From contig NC_088297.1 of the NCBI RefSeq assembly GCF_032854445.1, positions 17,183,127 through 17,247,126 of the forward strand: 64,000 nt of DNA, read 5' to 3'. The notes under the pieces are model-generated. The model saw nothing but the letters and a program-made list of their open reading frames with translations. It did not search any database and had not been told where the DNA came from. The position numbers and the translations under genes were made by a program. The stretch comes from Liolophura sinensis (taxonomy: Eukaryota; Mollusca; Polyplacophora; Chitonida; Chitonidae). Within the stretch, counting starts at the first letter, position 1. Every line of letters begins with the position of its first letter. Below are positions 47,555 through 58,480 of the stretch, one piece after another.

Positions 47555-48459
47555 CCATTAGCGTAGTACCTAGGACGCACCCCAGTGAGACTTTGCTGTC
47601 TTACCATTAGCGTAGTGTCTAGGACGCACCCCAGTGAGACTTTGCTGTCTTACCATTAGCGTAGTGTCTAGGACGCACCCCAGTGAGACTTTGCTGCCTT
47701 ACCATTAGAGTAGTACCTAGGACGCACCCCAGTGAGACTTTGCTGTCTTACCATTAGCGTAGTGCCCAGGACGCACCCCAGTGAGGCTTTGCTGCCTTAC
47801 CATTAGCGTAGTGTCTAGAACGCACCCCAGTGAGGCTTTGCTGCCTTACCATTAGAGTAGTGCCTAGGACGCACCCCAGTGAGACTTTGCTGTCTTACCA
47901 TTAGCGTAGTGTCTAGGACGCACCCCAGTGAGACTTTGCTGTCTTACCATTAGCGTAGTGTCTAGGACGCACCCCAGTGAGACTTTGCTGCCTTACCATT
48001 AGCCTGGTGCCTAGGACGCACCCCAGTGAGGCTTTGCTGCCTTACCATTAGAGTAGTGCCTAGGACGCACCCCAGTGAGACTTTGCTGCCTTACCATTAG
48101 CGTAGTGCCTAGGACGCACCCCAGTGAGACTTTGCTGTCTTACCATTAGCGTAGTGCCTAGGACGCACCCCAGTGAGATTTTGCTGCCTTACCATTAGAG
48201 TAGTGCCTAGGACGCACCCCAGTGAGATTTTGCTGCCTTACCATTAGAGTAGTGCCTAGGACGCACCCCAGTGAGACTTTGCTGCCTTACCATTAGAGTA
48301 GTACCTAGGACGCACCCCAGTGAGACTTTGCTGCCTTACCATTAGAGTAGTGCCTAGGACGCACCCCAGTGAGGCTTTGCTGCCTTACCATTAGAGTAGT
48401 GCCTAGGACGCACACAAGTGAGACTGCTGCCTTACCATTAGCCTGGTGCCTAGGACGCA
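47555..48459 (+). repeat. 49-bp minisatellite, 18 units plus a partial
   Basis: The unit runs CCATTAGCGTAGTGCCTAGG, ACGCACCCCAGTGAGACTTT, GCTGCCTTA (49 bp). Unit starts run from 47,555 to 48,435 in exact 49-bp steps, except one 47-bp unit near the end that lost two T. Variants (CGTAG or AGTAG; GACTTT, GGCTTT or GATTTT; GTCTTA or GCCTTA) recur in several units, as expected from unequal exchange. No open frame spans the array, and no spacers separate the units. Confidence 0.97.
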
Positions 48460-48479
48460 ATAAGGTGACTAGGGTGTAA

Positions 48480-48810
48480 TACGGTGGCATTCGAAGTCTT
48501 ATAGGGACTACTTGTACCGTAATGGCATTAACCGAATTACTTTCTCTGGTTTACTAGAAGTGCATTGTCCAAGATGAAGTACCGCATGACTTTCTTTCCT
48601 GTCACAGCATGACTTTCTTTATTACCTGTATTTTCCAGCATGCGTTTCTGCATGACTTCCTTCCATACCTGTAGCGTTGTGACCAGGGAGGAACACTGTG
48701 TGGCTTAAGTTTCCAGATTAGCACAGTAGTGCCCATGATGCAATACTGTATGACTCTTCCTTGCTTACGACCAAAGCAGTATCCTGGGCACAGTACAGTG
48801 TGACTCTTCA
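48480..48810 (+). repeat. Decayed flanking units of the 49-bp minisatellite
   Basis: Phrases such as AGTGCCCATGATGCAATAC, GTATGACTCTTCCTTGC and AAGATGAAGTACCGCATGAC align with the unit pattern (AGTGCCTAGGACGCAC, GTGAGACTTTGCTGCC) at low identity. A similar worn unit precedes the array near 47,490. They look like old edge units that escaped homogenisation. Confidence 0.45.
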
Positions 48811-49479
48811 AGGCATTCCAAATGCCCATGCAAAGCTCTGTGGCAATGTCTACGAGGCAATATTCCGTCACTTTCTCTACATAAGTAGTGCTGTCTCCAG
48901 CTACGACTTTTCCTTCTTTCGTTAAAACGTCTTAAATACATATGCCGTATACGGACGTGTGTATTAAGGATTTCTTCTGAATCCTCTGAGCTGCTGTTTT
49001 TCGTCAAAATTTAATTGGTAGGATTTCCTCATTGTTCCGGTGATCGCCACATTAGCGTCAAATACAACAAAGGCGTCTTCATTTCCACCACATACAGAGT
49101 TGATGGCATGCGATCATGGGATGTTCATTCAGTGGTTTGAATTCATCAGAAGCAACATCTATGTGAAATTTGGGAAAACCGTTATTATATACAGGTATTC
49201 CGATGAGTACAAATGGTGCCCCACTTTTGACAGACTTGTTCTCGTGTAAATACGACTAAATAAAATCCGGAGTTGTTAATTAGAAAGTAACATTTATACT
49301 TCTTCTTTGCACCCGGCGGTATATTGACGATTGCTGGCGTTATAAGCAATCTATATACACAAAAAAGGCAGTGAAAGATATATCCACCGTCAATGGATTT
49401 AAAGAAAAGACCAAAGCAGTTTCCTGTCACGCGGACTTTCCTTTGTTGAATTTAGTAACACAGCGAAAAGCCCTGGACT
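48811..49479. other. Non-coding flank of the BEL element
   Basis: No gene. If a 3' LTR existed it should start here on the minus strand, but I could not find a match between this stretch and the DNA upstream of gag (55,040-55,700). Confidence 0.35.
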
Positions 49480-49482
49480 GAT

Positions 49483-50640
49483 TTAAGGACTAGCACAACC
49501 TGCTTCCAACACAAGACACAGCTTAGGTATAGGTCGTATAATAGTAGTAGACTTAGTCTTTATCTTAGCTAATATCACTACACCCTTTCTGTCCTTAACT
49601 ACGCCAAGCACTCTATTGCATGCCTAAATTCCATGAATTTCATCGAGTATTGTCCACAACTAAAACTACGTCATCCACAGCGAAGTTCGTACGTGACCGA
49701 AACACTCCTGTTTCAGTTGAAAAGGCCGCAGGTATTCTCTGGTCCATCTTTTCCAGAAAGTATCAACGGAGCACTGTACCTGACGCCACCGTTGATATAC
49801 ATAGTTGTTTGAATATCCGAATGTTCCTGGTGGAAGGGTTTCTCCGGTACGGATTCCTCAGTGGATGATCTGGCGTAAGAGCTTCCAAGTCCTTGCAGTC
49901 GCTAAGAACTTCTCTAATCGGGCGTCCACTAAGGATGGCTTCGATTTCACAAAACAAAGTCTTCAGCGACTCAATGTCCAGGTGTACAGAAGAAAATACA
50001 GGATCTTACGGACTATTCGGATGAGGCGTTCTCACACTCCTCCATGGTGACAACCTGCTGGAGTGTTGAAGACCCAGGGTATATTCTTCTGTTGCATGGG
50101 TTTGTGGATCTTAGATTGATTCCGTCGTTGAGTCTCTTCGCGCAACTTGCGCTCACTGCCAACAAGGTTCGCTTCATTGTCGGATCTAATGATTTCCACG
50201 GGTTCTCTTCTCGCCACAGGTTTGCGAATGGCATTGATGCAAGAGTATGAGGTCAAAGAAGCGGCTAGCTCGAGATGTACAGTTCTTGATACAAGGCATG
50301 TAAATGTAACATCGTGTCGTCTTACGATGGTCCGTCTACGTTTCACTTTGAAGGGACCAAAGTAGTCCATACCAACAGCTGTAACTGGTGGTTGGTTCCC
50401 CTTAAGTCTCTCCTTGGGAATATCAGCCATCTTCTGCAGTTCGAGCTTTAGCGATCTGTCGATTCTCCAATCCGCTTACCTTTGCTGATAAATGTCGATG
50501 ATGTGCATATTTCACTAAGGCCATTTCTGCGTCGTTCAAGTTTTCCACAATCAAGAAAGTAGTCTTGATACGCTCTTTGATCTGAAATTGATTCAAAACT
50601 GTGCGACCAGAAGATCTGTTGCATCTGAGTCTCTTGCGTT
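49483..50640 (-). pseudogene. BEL/Pao integrase remnant
   Basis: An N-terminal block (NDAEMALVKYAHHRHLSAK near 50,510) precedes the catalytic core: VGMDYFGPFKVKRRRT (first Asp), IIRSDNEANLVGS (second Asp) and PAGCHHGGV. After a break, CEIEAILSGRPIREV and LEALTPDHPL at 49,763-49,957, then TFWKRWTREYL, NFAVDDVVLVVDNTR and RPIPKLCLVLEAG to about 49,483 complete the C-terminal region. These lie in several frames with stops. Confidence 0.87.
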
Positions 50641-50659
50641 TGTTTGATGCAGAAAGAAT

Positions 50660-51511
50660 CTAAGCCATTACATTTTTAAGCTTCAGCCAGTCTGAGTGAC
50701 GCTTCACTAGCTCATCAGTTGCGGACAGTTTAGGTACTGTCACTGTAGCACATGCGGTTTTCTTCACCTCGGAGTCGTTTTCTTGAAGTGTCGGTTTCTC
50801 GCACAGCTGTGGCCACTGCGACTCTGTCAAACATAAAATTTCAGGAGCATGCAAGCAATCCCTATTTTCCAGAAACTTGGCCATGTGTACACCCCTGAAG
50901 GCACAGTCAGTCGGGTTAACAGTTGATTTCACATAGTTTCATTGTTTCGGTTCTGAACCATCTCTAATAACAGCCAGTCTGTTGGACACGAATGTGTGGA
51001 ATCATGGAGTTTCGTTGAAAATGTTACGGATGACATGCATACTGTCGGTCCAGTAATGAGCTTTGTCAGCCGGATAACCGATCTCTTTCACGACCATCCT
51101 TGCTAGGTGGATATCAATGGTGGCTGCAGTCAGTTCCATCCTCGGAACAGAGGTCGTTTTCAGCGGTGGCATCCTTGACTTTCCCATGACGAGAGTAAAG
51201 TGATGTCGGTGTTTGTTGTCGGTGAGTCGCAGATAAACACACCTCTCATATCCTTTCTCGCTGAAGTCGACAAAGACATGTAGCTGTCGAGATGTGATGT
51301 TCTCAAAATCATTTGGCTTATAACACCTATCTAGCTGAATACTTTCAAGTAAGCGAAGTTCAGACACCCGTTGCCTCCAAGCATTCATAATGTTGCCAGG
51401 GATCTCCTCATCCCAACCGATACCCTGTTTGCAAACGTCTTTAGTCAGGATTCTCGCTGTCAGTATGAACGGTGAAGCAAAACCCAGGGAATCATAAATC
51501 GAACTAACCAC
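50660..51511 (-). pseudogene. BEL/Pao RNase H / A17-type region remnant
   Basis: SSIYDSLGFASPFILTARIL opens the block just after the RT. QLHVFVDFSEKGYERCVYLR, PRMELTAATIDIHLA and HYWTDSMHVIRNIFNE follow, the RNase H-like part of BEL polyproteins. After a frame break, VNPTDCAFRGVHMAKFLEN and TESQWPQL match the tether toward the integrase. It is the best preserved piece: 169 codons are open at 51,002-51,511. Confidence 0.88.
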
Positions 51512-51652
51512 AGAAAGGAATCCTCGTTTGGTTGCTAGTTGGCTCTGTAGTTTGATGCAAAATCCAAGGTTGTCTTTCTCTGCTGACCACTGGATTCCAA
51601 GAACTCATTCAGTAGGAAGAGAATCGCTGTCCAAGTTTAGTTGTTTCACTTC

Positions 51653-52759
51653 CTAGGGTCTGTCTTCTTCAGCAACAGGGTCTATAACCATTCGACTGTT
51701 GCTGGTCCACTTCGTCACACGGAATCCACCCATACTGCACATGTCTCTTACCTCACGGATGAGATCGACAGCCCGTTCCTCTGATATGATTGATGCCACA
51801 CTGTCATTAACGTAAAGGTTCTTGTAGATGACATCTGATACTTCTGGATCAAAAATGTTCACTACTGTCATAAACAGTCTGAAGCAAAGCAACATTGGAG
51901 CAAGACGGTGATTATGTTACCCCTTAAATAAATGAACAACCATTCTGTAGACTGAAGGTTCTTGGCTGTAGTCACTATCAGGTGACTACATGAAGCGTAG
52001 GCAATCCCATTCCTGTTTTGGAACCCTCACTTAGAAGAACATGCTCTCAATATCGCCCATCACTGCGAACTGTTCTTGGTGAAAACGAAGTAGAAATGTC
52101 AACAGGTCACTGGTCATATCTGGGCCCTGAAGTTAGACACTGTTCAAGGAAACACCTTAGTACTTTCCTTCACAATCGAAAACGACTCGAATTTTCTTTG
52201 GATACTGTGGATGTTATACACCATGTTGAGGTATATACCAAACCCTACCATCGTCCTGTGCCAGCTCGCTACTTTTTACTTTTTAATCTTCTCTGTACTT
52301 TTGGTTTCTCTTCATATTTGATCACAGACCTCTCAGTCGTTGTCTGGCTTGCTGTCCATTGTTAGGTAGTTTGGCTTTTTCACTTTTGAATGGCAACTTG
52401 ATGTAATAATGACCACCCTGCAAAGTCAATTGTACCTTATCTAAGAACCTTTTGTCCTCCACAGAATTCTCACGCTTGTCGTCGATGATGTGTTCTGGGT
52501 AGTCAATGTTCATTGACCCCTTGAAAGGTCTGTGTAACTGCTGTACGCCCCGTTAACGCTGAGAGAAGTCGCTGTCGAAAGGTGATTTGCCCCAGGACGA
52601 ATAACATTTCATCCTAGCACTGATCTTGTTTCGTGTGGGCCGCCACGTGGTCCTGCTCAGGTGTCCAAAGGTGTGTATACCTCTGGGACATTGTTGCCAA
52701 TAAGAAGCTCGACGTTTGCTTTGTTTGTCGGCAGACCAACACCTGTCAAATGCGGCCAT
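51653..52759 (-). pseudogene. BEL/Pao reverse transcriptase remnant
   Basis: The pre-RT block DYPEHIIDDKRENSVEDKRF and GGHYYIKLPF lies at 52,322-52,513, and a worn linker at 52,553-52,759. The stretch 51,900-52,320 is too broken to read continuously. The catalytic end is at 51,653-51,895: FRLFMTVVNIFDPEV, then LYVNDSVASI and GGFRVTKWTSNSRMV. The active-site box reads YVND where the family has YVDD, so the first catalytic Asp is lost. Confidence 0.85.
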
Positions 52760-52905
52760 TCTATCAGATCTGTTGATGTTGGAATGTGATCAGTTGCTAC
52801 TGGCATGCACTGTTTTTAGTCTGATGGTATTCTCGTTGCTCAGATTACCAAGCTATTCAACTGTTTCCGTGCTGAAGGGTGAACCCAATGTGCCCAAGGT
52901 AATCC

Positions 52906-53383
52906 TCATACCGCTTCCTCCGAGCCTTGTGACTTGAGGTTTTCGGTGCAAAATGAGATAGTGCTACACAGGTCAAGGGAAGCGTAGGTTTGGACCGATG
53001 CCATACCATTCAACACTCTTACGGTTACTGGTATGATAGCCATTGTACACTCTCCGTCTCCAGTCCCCATAATCTGATGTCCGTTGTTAACTAGATTTGA
53101 ATATGAGCTGGTCACGTTTTGGGATTCGGCGCTAGCGTTTGATGCTTGAGTCAGGCGTGGAAATTTACCGTCCACGTGACAGACTGTGGGATGTTCTCCG
53201 TAACATTGTTGACAGACAGCTTTCTTTCTGCAGTCCTTACTCATATGACCACCCTTAAAAGTTAAAGTACCCAAAACATAGCCCTTTCACCTTTAGAACT
53301 ACCATCCGATCTTCATAAGACAATGTTTTCAAATATCGACAGTCTTCCAGGCAGTGATTTGGACCCTTGCAGTGCAACCAAGG
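52906..53383 (-). pseudogene. BEL/Pao zinc knuckle and aspartic protease remnant
   Basis: HCKGPNHCLEDC near 53,345-53,380 and GGHMSKDCRKKAVCQQC near 53,210-53,260 are the Cys/His knuckle region of BEL gag. After a linker, MAIIPVTVRVLNGMASVQTY and ASLDLCSTISF mark the protease. The active-site motif is DLCS where the family usually has D-[ET]-GS. A frame break separates the two knuckle pieces. Confidence 0.8.
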
Positions 53384-55039
53384 TCACGAAAAAGCTGTTG
53401 GTTTGACCCCGTCTTTGCTGCTGGTGGAACTATGTGATCTGATATTACACTGTTCGTTTACTTCACCTGTTGGAGCTTCAGCTAGGTTGGCCGTGTAGCT
53501 ACCTTTGCATTTGGCATCGGTCTGCTTTTGAACCTTGCCTAGGCCACCGCTTTCTTTAGGTTCAAAGCGTAGAGTGTCTCTACCGTACGTAGGATCGTTA
53601 GCCTTCATGGATTCTCTTTTTACAACGGTCATCAGATGAGAAGACAGAGTCTATTGACCATTTACCCTGTTTTAGTAGACGATGTTTCCCCATTTATCAT
53701 GGAAAGAGTATAGCAAATTCTTGCCCACTAAATTTTTGAGATCTTCCATGCTACGGATAGCATCCTCACATCCCCCAAGAAATATCCCAAAATTATCTGG
53801 TGTCTTGGGGTCATCGGGCTTAATTGCTAGCCAGTCAAACGCTCGTTTTATGAGGGCATTAGCCAGGGCTTCGTCGTTTCCATAGCGGTCTTCGAGCTCG
53901 CTTAAAGTCAATTTGTAGCAAACCTTTGCATCCAAATACCCAAATTCTGACGCAATCCTGTACGCTTCACCACTTGTGTATTGCTCCAAAAAGTTCATAC
54001 GCTCTTCATCATCATCTGTGTGAAACTGACGCATAAACCGTTCGACCTCCATTAGGTCACTATTAGATGTTCTTATTTCAGAATCAGTTTTTTCCCTCTG
54101 ACGAACAATAAATGCAGATGTCTTGAAATGTCCTGAATGTACCGAAATCAGAAACTGTGGCTTCATTTACAGTATAGCTCTGGTTAACCTTTAGAGTATC
54201 AGCATTATTCTCATGTGATAATGCAACATTGCTGACATCATTTGCAACATCAGACACATTTAACACAGGTTTACCTTTTGTACCGTAGCTACCTGTAAAA
54301 GAAACAACATTTTCAGAACGCAGAGCAGTTTTATCTGATATAGAATTGTTAATTATGGCAGTGTCATTACGTGGGTCAAATGATGGTGCACTATTTAGAT
54401 GAAACCGTTCCACCGCCATTCAGTGGGGGACTATCAGCTTTACCACTAATACCCTCATACTCAAGCACTTTACTTTTTACTTTTGCCAATTCAGTTTGTT
54501 CTTTCTTTTTCCGGGCAGCCATTCGTACAGTCAACTCGGCATGTTTCTGATCCTCTCGGTTGAGGAGTGACGAAATGGAACTGTTGCATGAGAAATTCGA
54601 CGATACCTTGCTGTGGACGCGCGACACGCTATCATCAGGTTGAATGTTTATGTCACCATCACGCTGCTCTGTGACACTACGCTGGGATTGCGTAACCCGC
54701 TGTTCGTAGATTTAATGGAGGCGATAATAGCATCGTGTTGTTCAAATTTATCAGTGTCACTTTCTGTTATTATTGCATAACCTTTGCATTTTAACAGACA
54801 GTCTTCTAACCATTTGAAATAGCTCGCACGCAACACAACAGTGTCATACTTTCCTACAGTCTGAGATTTTATTTAATTTCCCTGTGTTTGTAAGTCTGTA
54901 AAGATACCGTGTATTTTCTTTCCATAAACTCGGTTTTATATGCCAGTCCGTTTACTTCTTGTTTTCTGGAGCGCACATCTTTACTGCCTTCATCAATGGC
55001 CTGCTCGTCTGTAGTTAAAACGTCTTCGGTGTTCGCCAT
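53384..55039 (-). pseudogene. BEL/Pao gag remnant
   Basis: Starts at ATG 55,037-55,039 (MANTEDVLTTDEQA). Broken pieces follow at 54,648-54,836, 54,391-54,627 (a coiled-coil-like stretch with ARKKKEQTELAKVKSK), 54,084-54,419 and 53,672-54,166. The last holds the conserved gag core (FLEQYTSGEAYRIASEFG, LEDRYGNDEALANALIKR, NLVGKNLL), a pattern common in BEL gag (DUF1759-type). The frame shifts at least four times. This domain would form the particle shell and bind RNA. Confidence 0.85.
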
Positions 55040-56679
55040 TTTGCTAAAAAAAAAAGTCAATTCAATGTAGCCTAACGCTGGCGTGCCGGTAATTGTTCAT
55101 CTGACTAAGTCGATTGAACCAAATGCACATCGTGTCGATTTTCTGTTCAGTTTATTATTGCCATTATGGTCGGTATTCACAATGTGATTGACAGAAAAAT
55201 ACAGTAAAACAACGTTATGTGTTTCTTCACAACCGGTGAGTATTAAAACACTATGGTGATTTATGCTCATGGGGGACAACTCTTACCGGTCGTTTGTTAG
55301 CATGCACTTACATGAACTCAGTACATATGCGCTGCGTGTAGTTCGACAGACAAGTGAAGTTCAACAAAACTATCAGTCATTACGGGCTTCACACTACCGA
55401 CACCGATTATGAGCCAGAATTTTCATAAAATTAACTGCATACTAATTAATACCTAAATGCTCACAAAGAACACAGTTTTTCTAGACTTCTTCGGAGTTGA
55501 GTGAATAATGCAGTTATAGAAGTAAGCACGGCATGCTACCGCGTGACTATCCAAATCTTACACAGTAATCTCCCTTGAATTAATGTAAACAAAAATTACA
55601 GGTGTGGCCGTTACATGTAGCATTGTGTTATAAACATGAATTATTTACAATTCGCGTGTACATGTAGCTGAGATAAAATTCCACCCTGCATGTGCAGTAT
55701 ATCGTTATACTACATTAATTAGCGAGGGATTAATTGCATTTTGTGGCAGTCTGTATATAGGCCTATGCTAAATCACGGATTCTATAGTGAGCACTGCCTT
55801 TGCTAAATTGCCAAAATCCACTAGAATCTGTGCTGTGTAGGCCTATATATCGGTATATGTTTTCAGCCAAAAAGTCATATCCGAAAAATGCATGCAATTA
55901 AGAAAATATACTACATGATATACCGACTGTGTATACGTTCTAAATACATAATGCCCACCAAAATGATAGCCACATTTGTGACAGGTCTACATACACACCT
56001 ATAGCTAGAGCCTATACAGTCTGCGATGAGTGAGTGCGTCGTTTGTTTCTGGCCATATCATTAAGAAGGATAATTACCTATTTGAGGTCAGCTCTACCGG
56101 TCAACTGACCAGACCACATATTTTATTTTCCTTAATTGCCCGATGGACTTGGACGGTTGGCGGGCATTGTTTGTGATCTTATAGGTGCCATACTCTGAGA
56201 CATGAATCACTGGTTCGAAACCAAGCTCTAATCACAGTCTCGGTTGATTTTTAGCAAAAGCCGGATGACAGATAGGCTTTAGACAGTGTAATCCTAAACA
56301 TTTAGAAAACTGATATACCGATACCTAAATTACTTTATATATACTATACCGACCACAACTACGGCTCCAATTTCAGCTAGAATCTCTGAACATTGGTGAG
56401 TAAAGTCATGGAAGGTGTAAAAAAAATATATATATTCGTTTTTTTAAGCCGGGTTTTGAAGTAAAAGAAAGCTAAAATGTGAAGTAAGATTCATCATACA
56501 GACAACTGAAAACTATACGTAATAATACTTTGTTGTTGTTTTTTTTATTTGTTTGTTTTTTGTTGTTGTTGTTGTTGTTTTGTTTTTTGTTTTTTTTTTT
56601 AGATTTTTTAAGAGTGTTGTTAGGCATTCAAATATTTAGGCCTAAATAGTAAGGTTGGCTGAATAGTAAGGAATAGTTA
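55040..56679. other. Non-coding, no gene recognised
   Basis: AT-rich DNA upstream of the BEL gag. No LTR, TATA-linked exon or gene seen. A tRNA-like ACTGGTTCGAAACC lies near 56,209 in otherwise unrecognised sequence. A GTT/T-rich tract fills 56,528-56,602. Confidence 0.4.
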
Positions 56680-56863
56680 GCTGGAATCGGGCACAACCCG
56701 GTGGAAACCTACGGCCATCAGCAGGTTGCTGGCAGACCTTCCCACGTACGACCGGAGGTGGAGCCAACATGATCTGGACTTGAACTCACAGCGACCGCAT
56801 TGATGAGAGGCTCGTGGATCATTACGCCGAGCTGGCACGCTAAACACGCCACGGATACCCCTG
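56680..56863 (-). repeat. SINE-A without tail, minus
   Basis: GGAATCGGGCACAACCCGG, GGCCATCAGCAGGTTGCTGG, TTCCCACGTACGACCGGAG, TGATCTGGACTTGAACTC, then the head TTACGCCGAGCTGGCACG. The tail end normally found to the left is missing, so it was lost after insertion or cut by the T-rich tract. Confidence 0.8.
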
Positions 56864-57119
56864 GAAGTGACTGATGTGCGCTGTATATATAATAATTAGT
56901 TATGGCGATATATACCCAGAAAGTGCAGTCTATTAGCCTACATAGACGACTTCAAATAACTTAATATACTCTACTGACGTCCAAAAGAAACGTTACCAAG
57001 ACTTTGTTAACAGACGACTGGACAAAAAAAGCACGTTACTGTGCAAAAGATTTGTATACAAGAGACTGGTGTTTTAACATAATGCAAACCAGATGAGCAG
57101 GCCTCCGCGGAAAAATAAA

Positions 57120-57770
57120 GAAAGCCAAAAACCACGAAAAAGAGATCGGGTGGGAGTTTTTCGTTTTTCAAGCGGACTGAAAAAAAAGAAAAACTCCCAG
57201 AAAAGATCGGGTGGCGGTTGTTATGTAACGCAATTCGTGTGCACGCTACATGTGCTTTTGTTTATATGTCATACGACATTATATGACATTATATGGCATA
57301 CGTCACGACATCACGTGACGGGGCCGGCAAATAAACAGTTAAGTCTCCTGCACGAACGCTGGTTATTACTCGATCAAATCGATAATAACATGACAGCAGT
57401 TTTTCTTTTTAAGCAGACGGAAAGAAAGAGAAAAACTCCAGAACAAATCTCAGGGCCAGAGAAAATCAGCCAGTCGGATTACAACCTGGTTCGCGCTTTC
57501 GTCGAAATCTCGAAACCTGCGGCCAAATGATTGGCTTAGTTATCTCGAGCCCCGATATAATCATTCAATGATAGTTTCACATACATGAGTGTTTCAGATT
57601 GGCTTATTATCTCGGGGCTCGATCTCTTTTTTTCTGTGAGTTTTTCTTTTTCATTTTGGGCCTGCTTAAAAGCAAGAAAAACTCCCACCCGAACTCTTTT
57701 TTCCGTGGGCGTAAAAAGAAAAAAAAATCCCACATGATTTTTCTGGGAGTTTTTCTTTTTTAGGGGCGGG
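57120..57770. other. Cluster of related hairpins, possible foldback element
   Basis: Three related hairpins share the arms GAGTTTTTC and GAAAAACTC and a loop with AAGC. H1 is 57,152-57,198 (47 bp, 11-bp perfect arms GGGAGTTTTTC and GAAAAACTCCC). H2 is 57,398-57,437. H3 is 57,638-57,684 (47 bp, 9-bp arms), inverted relative to H1: both are preceded by TCGGGTGGGAG in their own orientation. TCGAGCCCCGA (57,545-57,555) has a perfect inverted partner at 57,612-57,622. GATTGGCTTA repeats at 57,529 and 57,597. A further half-arm lies near 57,736-57,760. A 145-codon plus frame through H1 and H2 is lysine-rich because of the arms and is not credible as a gene. Confidence 0.75.
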
Positions 57771-57887
57771 GTAGTTAAAAAAAGACAAACACACACAAAT
57801 AAAAAAAAAAACTTACGCTCCTTTTACGACTACGAAGGAAAAGCTATGGAGGTTTTTTGTTGCTTTTTTTTTTTCTTTTGACTGAGC

Positions 57888-58076
57888 TCAATGCCAGTAT
57901 TTAAATTTATATATTTTTGTAAGCACCGCCTCACTTGGTCGCCATGTCAAACACGTCAGTGAACATCGATGCCACATAAAATCACACCAGCGTGGACCAA
58001 CCCTTGACACTTGACCTATGACCTGCTGAGCACGGCCGAACCCACCAGGCACGGGCCAAAGTTTCCCGAATCTCAT
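57888..58076 (-). CDS. Possible small first coding exon, unrecognised
   Basis: A 62-codon frame from ATG at 58,074-58,076 (MRFGKLWPVPGGFGRAQQ) with an A at -3. A donor-like CCAA then GTGAGG lies at about 57,935 (exon end), which would cut the frame. It faces away from the promoter-like patch at 58,230-58,300 and could be the other half of a bidirectional promoter. I do not recognise the protein, and chance is a fair alternative. Confidence 0.18.
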   Translation of the reverse strand: MRFGKLWPVPGGFGRAQQVIGQVSRVGPRWCDFMWHRCSLTCLTWRPSEAVLTKIYKFKYWH

Positions 58077-58229
58077 GCTTTACGAATTTAACATGGGCGA
58101 CTGTGTTCTCTGGCTTGTTGGGAACGAGTAACTTCTGGTTAGCTTTGTAGCTCTGATGTCAACCTAGCTTGTTAAAAAAAAGAGTTCAAAACACAACTCC
58201 AGACGAATGCACGCGGATGACCTTTGGCG

Positions 58230-58480
58230 AATTAGACCTCCGCGCATGCGCCTTAGTTGTTTACTACTTCGCAGACACGTCACGTGACTTGTCAGTAATG
58301 GCGACCCAGTGATATACATGGTCGCCGTGAGTTCAGATGCCCTTGATTCTCCAAGGGATTAAGACTGTACGCCTTAAGATGAGGTGAACAAGAAGCAGCC
58401 CTGGTAGAAACAGAAACAATTTTGTCCTATTTTCGAGCTAATGGATGGGCCGATATAATCACATAGCTGACTGAGAAGGT
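58230..58480 (+). promoter_or_regulatory. Possible TATA-less promoter and 5' exon
   Basis: GCGCATGCGC at 58,242-58,251 is a consensus NRF1 site. GTCACGTGAC at 58,279-58,288 is a perfect E-box palindrome. AATGGCGAC follows at 58,296. There is no TATA box. Some 180 bases further on, GAGAAG then GTAATG is a good splice donor (exon end 58,478). The pattern fits a housekeeping-type promoter with a non-coding first exon and a large first intron to the right. Confidence 0.4.

Larger units (their letters stand above)
49480..55039 (-). mobile_element. Decayed BEL/Pao-type LTR retrotransposon (internal region)
   Basis: Remnants of all BEL/Pao coding blocks lie in the expected order on the minus strand: gag start near 55,039, gag core, zinc knuckle, aspartic protease, reverse transcriptase, RNase H / A17-type region, integrase, and a C-terminal end with PIPKLCLVLEAG near 49,500. 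The length (about 5.6 kb) is near that of a full internal region, so few large deletions have happened, but the frame is broken in at least ten places. No LTR pair was recognised. BEL/Pao elements are metazoan retrotransposons copied through RNA in cytoplasmic particles (family knowledge). This copy cannot be active. Confidence 0.93.

Noticed and set aside
47555-48459. CRISPR-like array
   Set aside because: Units are contiguous 49-bp repeats with no unique spacers, in a eukaryotic genome.
52018-52365. 115-codon plus frame
   Set aside because: It is antisense to the broken reverse transcriptase of the BEL element.
57093-57530. 145-codon lysine-rich plus frame
   Set aside because: Its composition comes from the A-rich hairpin arms, and it ends within the hairpin cluster.
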